Source of the DNA: JAFIHK01 sp041441455
GTDB lineage: Bacteria > Bacteroidota > Bacteroidia > Bacteroidales > UBA932
Length of the DNA stretch: 64,000 nt
Direction of reading: 5' to 3'
NCBI GenBank assembly: GCA_041441455.1
Contig: JASDTB010000051.1
Coordinates: 1-64,000, forward strand
Shown here: positions 44,501 to 52,460 of the stretch, piece by piece
Layout of the letters: the number at the start of each line of letters is the position of its first letter
Numbering within the stretch: the first letter of the stretch is position 1
The notes under the pieces: generated by a model
Told to the model about the DNA's origin: nothing
The model's database searches: none
What the model saw: only the letters and a program-made list of their open reading frames with translations
Translations under genes and position numbers: made by a program

Positions 44501-44908
44501 TACAACTGGTTCTAAAATTGAATGTGGATAAGCAACAATTATTATCCTTTCTTTAGTATTATCAATTTTAAAATTTCTAATAGCATTTATAGCTGCAGTT
44601 CTTTGAACAGCATTTGAAATATCTTTACTATTACTCCTGATATTATTATAGATAGTAGATGGAAAAATATATACATCCTTCTCACCAATAATATTTCCTA
44701 AATCCGAAGCAAAATAAACAGCCTCCTCTTTGTTGTTCATCAATACAATATGAATTCCTTTAAGATTCCCGCTTAATAGCAATGCTTTAGCGGAACCAAC
44801 GATTGATTCAAGATGTATATTTTCAGCAGTATTTGAATTCAATATTGAGTATAACTCATTGTACGCAGACTGCTTATCAAATGAAAAATTATATAAGTCC
44901 TTTGTCAT
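41591..44908 (-). CDS. mfd: Transcription-repair coupling factor
   Basis: Removes RNA polymerase stalled at DNA lesions and recruits UvrA. The 1105 residues start at ATG 44908 (the frame extends 4 codons to a TTG). The order is UvrB-like N-terminal modules (about 1-370), an RNA polymerase-interacting domain near FQIGDFIVHIDHGIGVFGGL, SF2 helicase domain with Walker A GDVGFGKTELA and DEEQ box IIDEEQKFG, translocation motif region FVHNRIEDI through STTIVENGIDIPNANT and HQLRGRVGRS, and the C-terminal TRCF domain. It heads a long minus-strand series reaching ppiD. Confidence 0.96.
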   Translation of the reverse strand: MTKDLYNFSFDKQSAYNELYSILNSNTAENIHLESIVGSAKALLLSGNLKGIHIVLMNNKEEAVYFASDLGNIIGEKDVYIFPSTIYNNIRSNSKDISNAVQRTAAINAIRNFKIDNTKERIIIVAYPHSILEPVVSEEKLKSQTIRVRKGELVSHDFLKETLIAYGFERCDFVTEPGQYALRGSLIDLFSFSYNKPFRIDFFGDQIENIRSFDINSQRSIEDFDEIEIFPDIKVETTETFYTDLFTFSGSNVTCWVDDYSCIVQKLREIKSLEKEEQKLSDIEDILDNIKKCKTIFFAHPSNSYINFKTINFETATQPIFNKNFDLLAGDIRRKNSEGYKVYIFSDNRSQTDRLKQIFYNIEGVKPEFIPIEVSIHEGFIDHNSKECFYTDHQIFERFHKVKQTRAVEKSERLTINDLQSFQIGDFIVHIDHGIGVFGGLVKTNINGKQQEAIKLIYKDNDVLFVSIHGIHRISRYKSKEASQPKVYKLGTGAWQKLKNQTKSKVKDIAKELIDLYSKRKNSDGFAFSPDTYLQHELEASFIYEDTPDQLKATIAIKEDMEKPYPMDRLICGDVGFGKTELAVRAAFKAVADSKQVAVLVPTTILALQHYKTFSSRLKNFPCRVEYISRLKTNKEIKEISSLLEQGKIDIIIGTHRLLNKEIKFKDLGILIIDEEQKFGVAAKERLRQLKLEIDTLTLSATPIPRTLQFSLLGARDLSIINTPPPNRQPVQTEIIDFNEEIISEAINYELERGGQIFFVHNRIEDIRAVEDIIRRIAPKAKTCVGHGQMEQGELEKIVLDFMMGDYDILVSTTIVENGIDIPNANTIFINSAQNFGLSDLHQLRGRVGRSNTKAFCYLIVPSMVSLTDEARRRLRAIETFSDLGSGFNIAMQDLDIRGAGNMLGGEQSGFIADMGFETYQRILAEAFVEINEERGIMNSSTEENEKDIAYVTDCTIDTDLELLIPDSYISVSAEKIRLYKELDAIENDQDVDKFLEELSDRFGPVPVQVLELTKIVSLRKIAISLGIEKIVIKNDLMVAYFVSNTMSGYYKSKTFSAVMNYINKNGRRFSVKGSGEKFYITVSKIASVNNALKILSEMKCEVLK

Positions 44909-44917
44909 AACAAGATG

Positions 44918-44925
44918 CAAAGATA
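44918..44925 (-). promoter_or_regulatory. -7 promoter box 9 nt before mfd
   Basis: TATCTTTG on the minus strand ends 9 nt before the mfd ATG, allowing only a very short leader. Confidence 0.45.
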
Positions 44926-45300
44926 AATTATTAACAGATTAATGTCATCCTGTTGATAATTGATTTGAAATAGTGTTTATAATTATTAATAAGAATATTT
45001 TGAAATTTCCTCAGTTTTTATATCAATTATATATTCCACTCAGCAAAATTTTTTTTTCATTTTTTTCAAATAAGTTATTTAATCTTTGTCAACATCCGAA
45101 GCTGTTAAAAATTAATTTTTCAGGGTTATCAACAATTGTTGACAGTTTTGTTTATTGCGCTTGCTTTAAGATATTTAAAAGAAATATTTATGTTGAAAAC
45201 GTTGTTAATTTGAGTTAAAAAAGTGAATTTCTAGTTGAAAAATAAACTTTTCAACATATCAACATCCCATAATCATAATCATAAAAGATTATATAAAAAG

Positions 45301-45308
45301 TATATTTG
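45301..45308 (+). promoter_or_regulatory. -7 promoter box for ruvB
   Basis: TATATTTG matches TAnnTTTG, 25 nt before the ruvB ATG. Confidence 0.45.
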
Positions 45309-45333
45309 TATTAATTATAATAGTTGTTAAAAA

Positions 45334-46356
45334 ATGGGAAAATTTGATCCTTATAAAGAGAGAGGAAATAAAGATAGCGATTTTGAAGGACAATTGCGTC
45401 CTCAGGATTTTTCTGAGTTTTCTGGTCAAGAAAAAATTATTGAAAACCTTAAAATTTTTGTAAAAGCTGCAAAAATGAGGGGAGAATCTCTCGATCATGT
45501 TCTTCTTCATGGTCCTCCAGGATTAGGGAAGACAACTTTAGCACATATTGTAGCAAATGAACTAGGTGTTAATATGAAAATTACTTCAGGTCCTGTTTTA
45601 GACAAACCTGGTGATTTAGCAGGATTGTTGACAGGTTTAGAACAAGGTGATGTTTTATTTATTGATGAAATTCACAGGTTATCTCCAATTGTTGAAGAAT
45701 ATCTCTATTCTGCAATGGAAGATTTTATTATTGATATCATGATTGATAAAGGTCCCGGTGCTAGGTCTGTTCAATTAACTCTCAATCCATTTACCCTTGT
45801 AGGTGCAACAACAAGAAGTGGATTACTAACATCACCATTAAGAGCAAGATTTGGGATTCAATCACATCTTGAATACTATGATACACAGGTACTAATTAAA
45901 ATAATAACAAGAAGTTCAGCTATTTTAAATGTAGAGATAGACAAAGAGGCAGCAGCTGAGATTGCGGGAAGGAGTAGGGGAACACCAAGAATAGCCAATG
46001 CTTTACTTAGAAGGGTCAGAGACTTTGCTCAGGTTAAAGGAGATGGAAAAATTGATATATCCATTACAAAATACGCCTTAGATGCGCTAAATATTGATAA
46101 AAGAGGATTAGATGCGATGGATAATAAAATCCTTAGCACAATTATTCAAAAATTTAAAGGGGGACCTGTTGGAGTTAGTACTATTGCAACAGCAGTGAGT
46201 GAAGACATAGGTACAATAGAGGAGGTATATGAACCGTTCCTGATAAAGGAAGGTTTTATTCAAAGAACTCCTAGAGGAAGAGAGGCAACAGATTTAGCAT
46301 ATTCACATCTTGGTCTTAAAAGAATAAATTACGGAGAATCATCACTATTTGAATAA
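45334..46356 (+). CDS. ruvB: Holliday junction branch migration helicase RuvB
   Basis: Hexameric AAA+ motor that drives branch migration with RuvA and prepares junctions for RuvC. The 340 residues show Walker A GPPGLGKTT (60-68), Walker B VLFIDEIHRL, the arginine-finger/sensor region GATTRSGLLTSPLRARFG, and a C-terminal winged-helix DNA-binding domain with GGPVGVSTIATA and RTPRGREAT. RuvA and RuvC are not in the window. It is followed after 5 bp by a secreted Ntn hydrolase gene, an unexpected co-transcribed partner. Confidence 0.97.
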   Translation: MGKFDPYKERGNKDSDFEGQLRPQDFSEFSGQEKIIENLKIFVKAAKMRGESLDHVLLHGPPGLGKTTLAHIVANELGVNMKITSGPVLDKPGDLAGLLTGLEQGDVLFIDEIHRLSPIVEEYLYSAMEDFIIDIMIDKGPGARSVQLTLNPFTLVGATTRSGLLTSPLRARFGIQSHLEYYDTQVLIKIITRSSAILNVEIDKEAAAEIAGRSRGTPRIANALLRRVRDFAQVKGDGKIDISITKYALDALNIDKRGLDAMDNKILSTIIQKFKGGPVGVSTIATAVSEDIGTIEEVYEPFLIKEGFIQRTPRGREATDLAYSHLGLKRINYGESSLFE

Positions 46357-46361
46357 TAAAA

Positions 46362-47567
46362 ATGAAAAAGAGTCTTAAAATTTTCTTGACAGCACTTGTA
46401 TTAACGATTACAACATCTGCTTATCCGTGCACTTCTGCAATCATATCGGGTAAATTAACACCTGATGGTAGACCTCTATTATGGAAACATAGAGATACTG
46501 GAGAAGACAATAATAGAGTTCAATATTTTAAAACAGATAAATATAATTTCATTGGTCTTGTAAATAGTAATGATTCTACAGGGATTGTTTGGGCAGGAAC
46601 AAATAGTGTAGGATTCTCAATCATAAACACTGCCTCATATAATTTAAAAGACGACAATGTGAAAGAGATGGATATGGAGGGTCATCTAATGTTTAAAGCA
46701 TTAACACAATGCAAAACAATTGCAGACTTTGAAAAATTTTTGGAAAAATTACCAAGACCAATGAGAGTAGAAGCAAATTTTGGAGTAATTGATTCAGAAG
46801 GAGGAGCAGCATATTATGAAGTAAATAATACAAAATTTACTAAAGTAGATGTTAATGACCCAAAGGTAGCACCATTAGGGTATTTAGTATATACAAATTT
46901 TTCATATACAGGTAGATATAATCAGGGCATGGGATATATAAGATATCAAAATGCTAATAACATCCTAATAAGACAATCATCTGTTGGAGAAATTACACCT
47001 GAATGGATTTATGACAATCTTTCAAGATCATATTATCATTCAATATTAAATATTGATTTAAAAAACCAAAAAGAGGCAATAGAAAAGAGTGGGGGATGGT
47101 TCATAGATCAAGATTTTATACCAAGAAAAACATCTACTGCATCAATTGTATTCAAAGGAGTAAAAAAAGGAGAGGATCCATTAAATACAGTTATGTGGAC
47201 TATGATAGGTTTTCCACCTACTGCAATTGCGGTTCCACTATGGGTAAGGTATTCAAATCAGATACCTTCAACTCTTCAGAGATCAAAAGAGAGCGAAAAC
47301 GCATATGCTTGTACATCTTCAGTAACATTAAAATGGAGACTTTTTCCAATAACACGAGGTAATGGAAATAAATACTTCAGATATTCTTTAATAACTAATT
47401 CAAATCAAAACGGATACCAGGAGATATTAAAAAAATATGAAAAAGAAATTTTTAATCTGTACAAGCCATTAACAAACGATAATATAACATTTAGTGAAAG
47501 TGAATTAATTACTCTAAAAAATAAAGTCGATTCAATTATTATAAAAGCATATAAAACAATATTATAG
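46362..47567 (+). CDS. Secreted Ntn hydrolase, C45/linear amide hydrolase-like
   Basis: A 401-residue exported protein whose signal peptide (hydrophobic about 5-20) runs directly into Cys23 (SAYP-CTSAIISGK). In N-terminal nucleophile amidases such as choloylglycine hydrolase and C45 acyltransferases this Cys becomes the first residue and the nucleophile. The following GRPLLWKHRDTGEDNN and NSVGFSIINTASYN fit this fold. Pro at position -1 is unusual for signal peptidase, so trimming may be autocatalytic. Substrate unknown; bile-acid or penicillin-type activity should not be assumed. It is probably co-transcribed with ruvB and ends before a terminator. Confidence 0.8.
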   Translation: MKKSLKIFLTALVLTITTSAYPCTSAIISGKLTPDGRPLLWKHRDTGEDNNRVQYFKTDKYNFIGLVNSNDSTGIVWAGTNSVGFSIINTASYNLKDDNVKEMDMEGHLMFKALTQCKTIADFEKFLEKLPRPMRVEANFGVIDSEGGAAYYEVNNTKFTKVDVNDPKVAPLGYLVYTNFSYTGRYNQGMGYIRYQNANNILIRQSSVGEITPEWIYDNLSRSYYHSILNIDLKNQKEAIEKSGGWFIDQDFIPRKTSTASIVFKGVKKGEDPLNTVMWTMIGFPPTAIAVPLWVRYSNQIPSTLQRSKESENAYACTSSVTLKWRLFPITRGNGNKYFRYSLITNSNQNGYQEILKKYEKEIFNLYKPLTNDNITFSESELITLKNKVDSIIIKAYKTIL

Positions 47568-47589
47568 TATATAATTATAAAATGTTATA

Positions 47590-47612
47590 GGGAGACAAGT
47601 TCTCCCTTTTTT
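47590..47612 (+). terminator. Rho-independent terminator after the Ntn hydrolase
   Basis: GGGAGA (47590-47595) pairs with TCTCCC (47601-47606) across a 5-nt loop, followed by six Ts. Confidence 0.8.
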
Positions 47613-47679
47613 GTTATATTTTATCATATAATTTTAAATATGCTGTCATAATATTTCATAATGAATGATAATTCAGTTA

Positions 47680-47710
47680 TTTGTATGTATTAAAAATTAA
47701 TATAACTTTG
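47680..47710 (+). promoter_or_regulatory. Full Bacteroidetes promoter for the exported-protein operon
   Basis: TTTG at 47680-47683 and TAACTTTG at 47703-47710 are separated by 19 bp, the best -33/-7 pair in the window. The ATG follows 45 nt later. Together with the preceding terminator it makes the four genes 47756-52456 an independent unit. Confidence 0.75.
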
Positions 47711-47755
47711 GTTGATTCAATATAATTTAAAGAAAAACAACCTAAACAAATAACC

Positions 47756-49072
47756 ATGAAAAAACTAATTATTTTTGTAACTACATTATTGATATGTTGT
47801 TCGCAAACTTTATACTCACAAATTGATTTAAAAAGAGTAGTAAAAAATGTTCAGAAAAAGACTGAAAAGAAGATTGAAAGTAAAATAGAAAAAACTCTTA
47901 ATAATGGGGTAGACTCTGTCTTACAAAGAACTGAAAAAGGTATAAAAAATGGGGTAACGTCTAAAACAAAAAAGGACTCAACAGCACTACCTCAAACAAA
48001 CCAAGTAAACAACAATAAATCAAATAGCACTATTGCTAAAACAATAGATTCGCAGCAAAATCAACAATTACAACCAACTCTTCAATGGAGCACATATGAT
48101 TTTGTGCCTGGAACAGAGATCATTTTCGAAGACGACTTTAAAAATGAAAAGAATGGAGAATTTCCATCACGTTGGGATATGGTAAAAGGAGGTCTTATAG
48201 AGAATGCTGTATTTGATGGAGTAAATGTTGTGTACTTTAAAAAAACTAATGCTAATGTACCTCACGCAATTACTCCATTATTGAAAGTAAGTAAAGCAGA
48301 CTATCTTCCAGAAGAATTTACAATTGAATTAGATTGTTATTTTGGTAGTGGTCCAAGTGGTAAATCAAACTATGTAAACACAGACTATTATTTATTTTTA
48401 TACGATATCAAAAATCAGAAAAATATAATGAGTTTTTCAAAGCCTATAAGAATATCGTTTAATAAGTTAGATTATAATTTAATAGGAGATACATACCCAG
48501 GAATATCAGATACTAAACAATTTACTGGTTGGAGACATGTATCTATATCATTCAATAAAAGAGCATTAAAATGTTATTTGGATGATAAAAGATTAGTTAA
48601 TATTCCAAATTGTGATTTTAATCCAACAGGAATTATGTTATCCTATCACAATGTATCAGGCAATAATTTTGGAATAATAAAAAACGTTAAAATAGCTAAA
48701 GGTGCAGTTCCTCTATATGATAAGATATTATCTGATGGTAAATTTGTTACACATGGAATTAAATTCGATGTAAATAAAGCAACAATTAAGTCTGAAAGTA
48801 TGGGCACAATCAACTATGTTTATACTATGATGAAAGATAATCCTGAACTTAATTTTTCTGTAGAAGGTCACACAGATTCTGATGGTGATAACTCACTTAA
48901 CCAAAGTTTATCTGATCAAAGAGCAAAAGCTGTCATGAATCAATTAATATCAATGGGAATTGCAGAAAACAGACTGAAATACAAAGGCTGGGGAGAGACA
49001 AAACCAATGTCTGATAATAATACTCCTGAAGGAAAGGCTAATAATAGAAGAGTAGAATTTGTTAAATTTTAA
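47756..49072 (+). CDS. Exported OmpA-family protein with coiled coil and lectin-like middle domain
   Basis: A 438-residue envelope protein. Signal peptide of about 20 residues (CCSQTLYSQ), a Lys/Glu-rich helical segment (about 25-70), a Gln/Asn linker, and a beta-rich middle (about 115-315) that begins YDFVPGTEIIFEDDF and resembles LamG/jelly-roll domains. A C-terminal OmpA domain (about 330-438) reads FSVEGHTDSDGDNSLNQSLS, DQRAKAVMNQL and GWGETKPMSDN, which binds peptidoglycan. It is the first gene of a four-gene exported operon. The middle domain may bind a glycan or protein; no catalytic motif is seen. Confidence 0.82.
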   Translation: MKKLIIFVTTLLICCSQTLYSQIDLKRVVKNVQKKTEKKIESKIEKTLNNGVDSVLQRTEKGIKNGVTSKTKKDSTALPQTNQVNNNKSNSTIAKTIDSQQNQQLQPTLQWSTYDFVPGTEIIFEDDFKNEKNGEFPSRWDMVKGGLIENAVFDGVNVVYFKKTNANVPHAITPLLKVSKADYLPEEFTIELDCYFGSGPSGKSNYVNTDYYLFLYDIKNQKNIMSFSKPIRISFNKLDYNLIGDTYPGISDTKQFTGWRHVSISFNKRALKCYLDDKRLVNIPNCDFNPTGIMLSYHNVSGNNFGIIKNVKIAKGAVPLYDKILSDGKFVTHGIKFDVNKATIKSESMGTINYVYTMMKDNPELNFSVEGHTDSDGDNSLNQSLSDQRAKAVMNQLISMGIAENRLKYKGWGETKPMSDNNTPEGKANNRRVEFVKF

Positions 49073-49083
49073 ATAAAATAAAG

Positions 49084-51036
49084 ATGAAGAGATTGATAAT
49101 ATTTACAATACTTCATCTTTGTTTTTTATTTTCTTTTCATCAGGTAGCGCAAGCACAAGATGTAACGAAAGTATATTCAATAGATGAATTGTATGATGTT
49201 ATACAACAGATTGTTGACAATTCAGACAATGGATTAAGCGATGTTGACCCATATGGTTTTCATATTACTGTAAAAGTTACAGTAAAACAACAAGGCCAAT
49301 TAGTTAACATTGTAAATCCATCTGTTATACAATCAATTGTAGAATCTAAAATTGCAGAACACAATTTCGATAGATTTAATCTAGAGACAGATACAGAGAG
49401 GGTAATTAAAGATGGATTTGTTTATATTGGAGTAGGATTAACGCCCCTAAATGCAAGAAATGAATCATTTGCAACTAATTTCCAATCTTATACTTTTAAG
49501 GATAGTAAAGATGGAAAATCTGATATCTATGTCGTACATATTGGAGCTCAGTGGATCATTTCAACTCCAAAAGATGGAAATATATCAGGAAACGTCTATT
49601 ATGTTGACGATAATGGAGCAAAGGCATTACTTGCAGATAGACCATTTTTGTCAACTACAAATGAAAAAAAGGTTACATATCGAAGGTTGGGCCCAGGTAA
49701 TGAACAATTAAATTCAGGAGAACCAGAAAAGGTGAATTGGTTTCCTTTTTTACAGAACAAATCTAATTTTCAAATCACATCTCTTAATCCTGGTCACTAT
49801 TTCCCTCAAGTAAAGGTCAATGGATGTATTCAAAAATTTGATGACAAAGATGTAAATATCGACGAAGAGGCAGTGATTAAAACAGAAGGTATTTTTAGGT
49901 ACGATAACCCAACAAAAGGGCAAAAAATAGTTAGACCTAATTCTGTAAAGGCTTCAACAATAGATAAAAAGGAGATATTCACAACATTCAGTACTAAAAA
50001 CAAACTTGAAGGTTACATATTAACTGAGGGACAAAATGTAGGAAAATGGAAGGACTCAAACTTAGTCCCTGCAGATTCGGTACAAATTCTAAAAAATAAT
50101 ACAAAAGTCTGGTTAGAGCCATACGGATGGACCTCGAATTCAATGAGGTTTCCTGAACCTAAAATAGCTGAAGCTGGTTACTATAAATTCGAAAACCTAC
50201 CAAGCGGAGTATATCTTCTTTACCTTGAAAATCAAAAAGCTAAAGGAAAAATTGTATCTATTTGTAATACAGATGAAAATGATAGACCTAAAGAGGCAAA
50301 TATGACATATCAACAAAATATTGGCTCAAGTGGTTACGAAATAACATTAGATTATTCTTACTCCTTTGGAGGTAACTCATTAAAAATTAAGGCTATTTGG
50401 GACAATGTTGTAATAGGCTTTGGAGATCAGAATTACATACCTCAAAAATACAAAACAGCTACACATCCAAATAAAGATTCATTAGGCAATTATGTTGATA
50501 TTAAAGGCAACATCATACAACCACCATATGTATTTATCGATCACCCATATTATGCCGTTTGTGGAGATAATTTAAGGTATTGTTCTGATGTATTAAAAAT
50601 GGAAAACAAAAAACCTCGACATTTTTCATATGAACATTCAGGTGAAATTTTAGGACAAATTGCACTAAAAGCTGATTTTGAAGAAGAAAATCTTTATGAT
50701 CAATTAGAAGTTATTGAATATAAGAAAAACTCAACCTTATTACAAGGTGAACAAGTTTCACAAGGGGTGTACTTTACTTGGCAGTTTGTCTTTACATTTA
50801 AAGCAGATGACCAAGTAGTTAGTATAGTAACGGTTGCTGCTTCAGAAATTTATGACTGGATTGATAAAAGCAGAAATAATGAGGGACTTCATGAATCAGT
50901 TGTCTTTGGTGGTGGCATTGTAGATGCAAAAGTTGGTCAAGATATTATCGATAAAATTATTGAAGGTAAAGACTTTACTTTTACTAAAAAGAATGAAGTT
51001 GCAACTTATACAATAAGTGCCAAAATGAATAAGTAA
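49084..51036 (+). CDS. Large exported protein of unknown function (650 aa)
   Basis: I do not recognise this protein. It has a signal peptide (about 1-24, ending HQVAQA-QD), then a region with YSIDELYDVIQQIVDNSDN, a beta-rich stretch (about 85-300), and a small prealbumin/SdrD_B-like module near 310-395 (FPEPKIAEAGYYKFENLPSG, VYLLYLENQK). The C-terminal part (about 400-650) is mixed alpha/beta and contains a few Cys residues (VCGDNLRYCSD). No known catalytic motif, transmembrane segment or sorting signal. It lies 11 bp after the OmpA-family gene and 23 bp before a lipoprotein gene, so a joint role at the cell surface or in the periplasm is likely. Confidence 0.7.
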   Translation: MKRLIIFTILHLCFLFSFHQVAQAQDVTKVYSIDELYDVIQQIVDNSDNGLSDVDPYGFHITVKVTVKQQGQLVNIVNPSVIQSIVESKIAEHNFDRFNLETDTERVIKDGFVYIGVGLTPLNARNESFATNFQSYTFKDSKDGKSDIYVVHIGAQWIISTPKDGNISGNVYYVDDNGAKALLADRPFLSTTNEKKVTYRRLGPGNEQLNSGEPEKVNWFPFLQNKSNFQITSLNPGHYFPQVKVNGCIQKFDDKDVNIDEEAVIKTEGIFRYDNPTKGQKIVRPNSVKASTIDKKEIFTTFSTKNKLEGYILTEGQNVGKWKDSNLVPADSVQILKNNTKVWLEPYGWTSNSMRFPEPKIAEAGYYKFENLPSGVYLLYLENQKAKGKIVSICNTDENDRPKEANMTYQQNIGSSGYEITLDYSYSFGGNSLKIKAIWDNVVIGFGDQNYIPQKYKTATHPNKDSLGNYVDIKGNIIQPPYVFIDHPYYAVCGDNLRYCSDVLKMENKKPRHFSYEHSGEILGQIALKADFEEENLYDQLEVIEYKKNSTLLQGEQVSQGVYFTWQFVFTFKADDQVVSIVTVAASEIYDWIDKSRNNEGLHESVVFGGGIVDAKVGQDIIDKIIEGKDFTFTKKNEVATYTISAKMNK

Positions 51037-51059
51037 ACATCAAACTAAACTAATAAGCT

Positions 51060-51695
51060 ATGAAAAAAAGATTTATTCTATTAACTATTGCTACAGGATT
51101 ACTATTTTCTTGTAACAATCAAAAATCGGTTGATGAAAACACCGAAGCTAATTACTCAAGTCTAGTAATTGAATATGTTACAGACTATGAAATGGCAGGG
51201 ATGAAAATTAGCGAAAAGGAGACAAAATGGGTAGATAAAAAGAATAACAGAGAGGCCTCTTTATCGATTAAAGAGTCAACTGTTATGGGAGTTGTAACAA
51301 AAGAGGAGACGTTTACCTTAAACGATGGTGTATGGTATTACAACATTAATTTGTCAGATAAGACTGGAACTAAGATGAAAATTGAAGATGTTAAAGAAAC
51401 AGCAATGGCACTTGCAATGTTTGTAAACATTGATGAAACAGGTATGAAAGAATTCATTGAGAAAAATGGAGGAAAAGTACTTGGAAATGAAATGTTTTTA
51501 GACAAAGATTGTTTTGTATACGAAATGACAGGAACTAAACAGTGGATGTACAAAGGTGAGGTTCTTAAGATGATGTTGGGTGATAAAATAATGAAGCAAG
51601 CTGTTAAAATCGAAGAAGATGTCACCATACCAGATGATAAGTTTAAGCTTCCAGAAGGTGTTACTATTACAGAAATAAAAAATATACTAGAATAA
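51060..51695 (+). CDS. Hypothetical lipoprotein, LolA/DUF4412-like fold suspected
   Basis: A 211-residue lipoprotein with signal ending in LLFSC (Cys18). The body is beta-rich with repeated patterns such as EYVTDYEMAGMKISEKETKW, KESTVMGVVTKEETFTLNDG and VWYYNINLSDKTGTKM, which resembles DUF4412 and other lipoprotein-sorting (LolA-like) folds that bind lipid or protein. This assignment is by pattern only. Third gene of the exported operon, 5 bp before the next. Confidence 0.65.
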   Translation: MKKRFILLTIATGLLFSCNNQKSVDENTEANYSSLVIEYVTDYEMAGMKISEKETKWVDKKNNREASLSIKESTVMGVVTKEETFTLNDGVWYYNINLSDKTGTKMKIEDVKETAMALAMFVNIDETGMKEFIEKNGGKVLGNEMFLDKDCFVYEMTGTKQWMYKGEVLKMMLGDKIMKQAVKIEEDVTIPDDKFKLPEGVTITEIKNILE

Positions 51696-51700
51696 CGATT

Positions 51701-52456
51701 ATGTTAAAAAAAACATTTCTATTTATCCTATTTGTGTCAATGTTTTTAACAACATCAATGGCACAAAATCAAAAACTACCATTCAGCTTTTCTGATTTTG
51801 AAAAGTGGGCGAAACAGATTACTATTCCCGGCTATTCGTTAATGCAATGTGAAAATGAAGATAATTTTAGCTATGTAGCTAATCTTGTGTCATCATCTCA
51901 AGCACTTTTGCAAGTGAGAATTGAAAATAGCTCAAGATTCAAGTCCTCTACATCTGGAATGCAGGGAGCAGTTAAATATATTTGGAAAGGATATGAAGCA
52001 GTTTATAGTGCAAATAATTATAGTTCTGTTTTTATTTTCAATGTACCAGATAATAAAATTGCTGTTCTAATTGGAGTTCCTAACAAAGTTGATAAGGTTA
52101 AAATGGAAGATTTTGCTTCTAAGATTAAATTCCAAAACCTTAAACCGGGAGGAGCAGGGGAGAGTGAAGTAGCTTGGCCTGCAGAGATACCTGCAGAATG
52201 CAGAATAAAATCTGTTGAATCAATTGAATCACAAGGACCAGATGATATTTATAAAAATGTAATAAAGGTCAAGGCATTTATGAATAATTCACTAGTTCAA
52301 TCCCTTGAAGCATTAATGAAGAAATATAAGACAGAAGATCTAAGCATAATTAAAATGGAAAAATTAGATTTTTGTGCAGAAATAGAATCTCTCCCTCAAT
52401 TGAAAGCTTTCTTTCAAGAGGGAGAGATTGTAACCTTCACATATTACGTTAAATAG
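51701..52456 (+). CDS. Exported protein of unknown function (251 aa)
   Basis: Not recognised. A signal peptide (about 1-21, ending TTSMA-QNQK) is followed by a 230-residue soluble domain with alternating beta and helix (SYVANLVSSSQALLQVRIEN, YSSVFIFNVPDNKIAVLIGV). There are three Cys residues and no transmembrane helix. Final gene of the exported operon; transcription would end at a terminator embedded in the convergent hexosaminidase gene. Confidence 0.65.
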   Translation: MLKKTFLFILFVSMFLTTSMAQNQKLPFSFSDFEKWAKQITIPGYSLMQCENEDNFSYVANLVSSSQALLQVRIENSSRFKSSTSGMQGAVKYIWKGYEAVYSANNYSSVFIFNVPDNKIAVLIGVPNKVDKVKMEDFASKIKFQNLKPGGAGESEVAWPAEIPAECRIKSVESIESQGPDDIYKNVIKVKAFMNNSLVQSLEALMKKYKTEDLSIIKMEKLDFCAEIESLPQLKAFFQEGEIVTFTYYVK

Positions 52457-52460
52457 CTAA

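Larger units (their letters stand above)
44909..45333. other. Gene-free AT-rich interval with repeated NNNTCAACA motifs (origin-like?)
   Basis: This is the only gene-free stretch above 300 bp, 425 bp between divergent mfd and ruvB. It holds TTATCAACA at 44951-44959 (minus) and 45126-45134 (plus), and variants at 45086-45094, 45137-45145 (minus), 45191-45199 (minus), 45248-45256 and 45256-45264. TCAACAATTGTTGA at 45129-45142 is a perfect 14-bp palindrome. TTATCAACA differs by one base from the DnaA box TTATCCACA. A-tracts and T-tracts flank the motifs. It could be a replication origin, a repressor-binding region or chance enrichment; I see no open frame that is convincing. Confidence 0.4.

Noticed and set aside
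44973..45218. Plus-strand 81-aa frame in the mfd/ruvB gap
   Set aside because: Very AT-rich, no start signal or family resemblance, and covers the repeated motifs; treated as non-coding.
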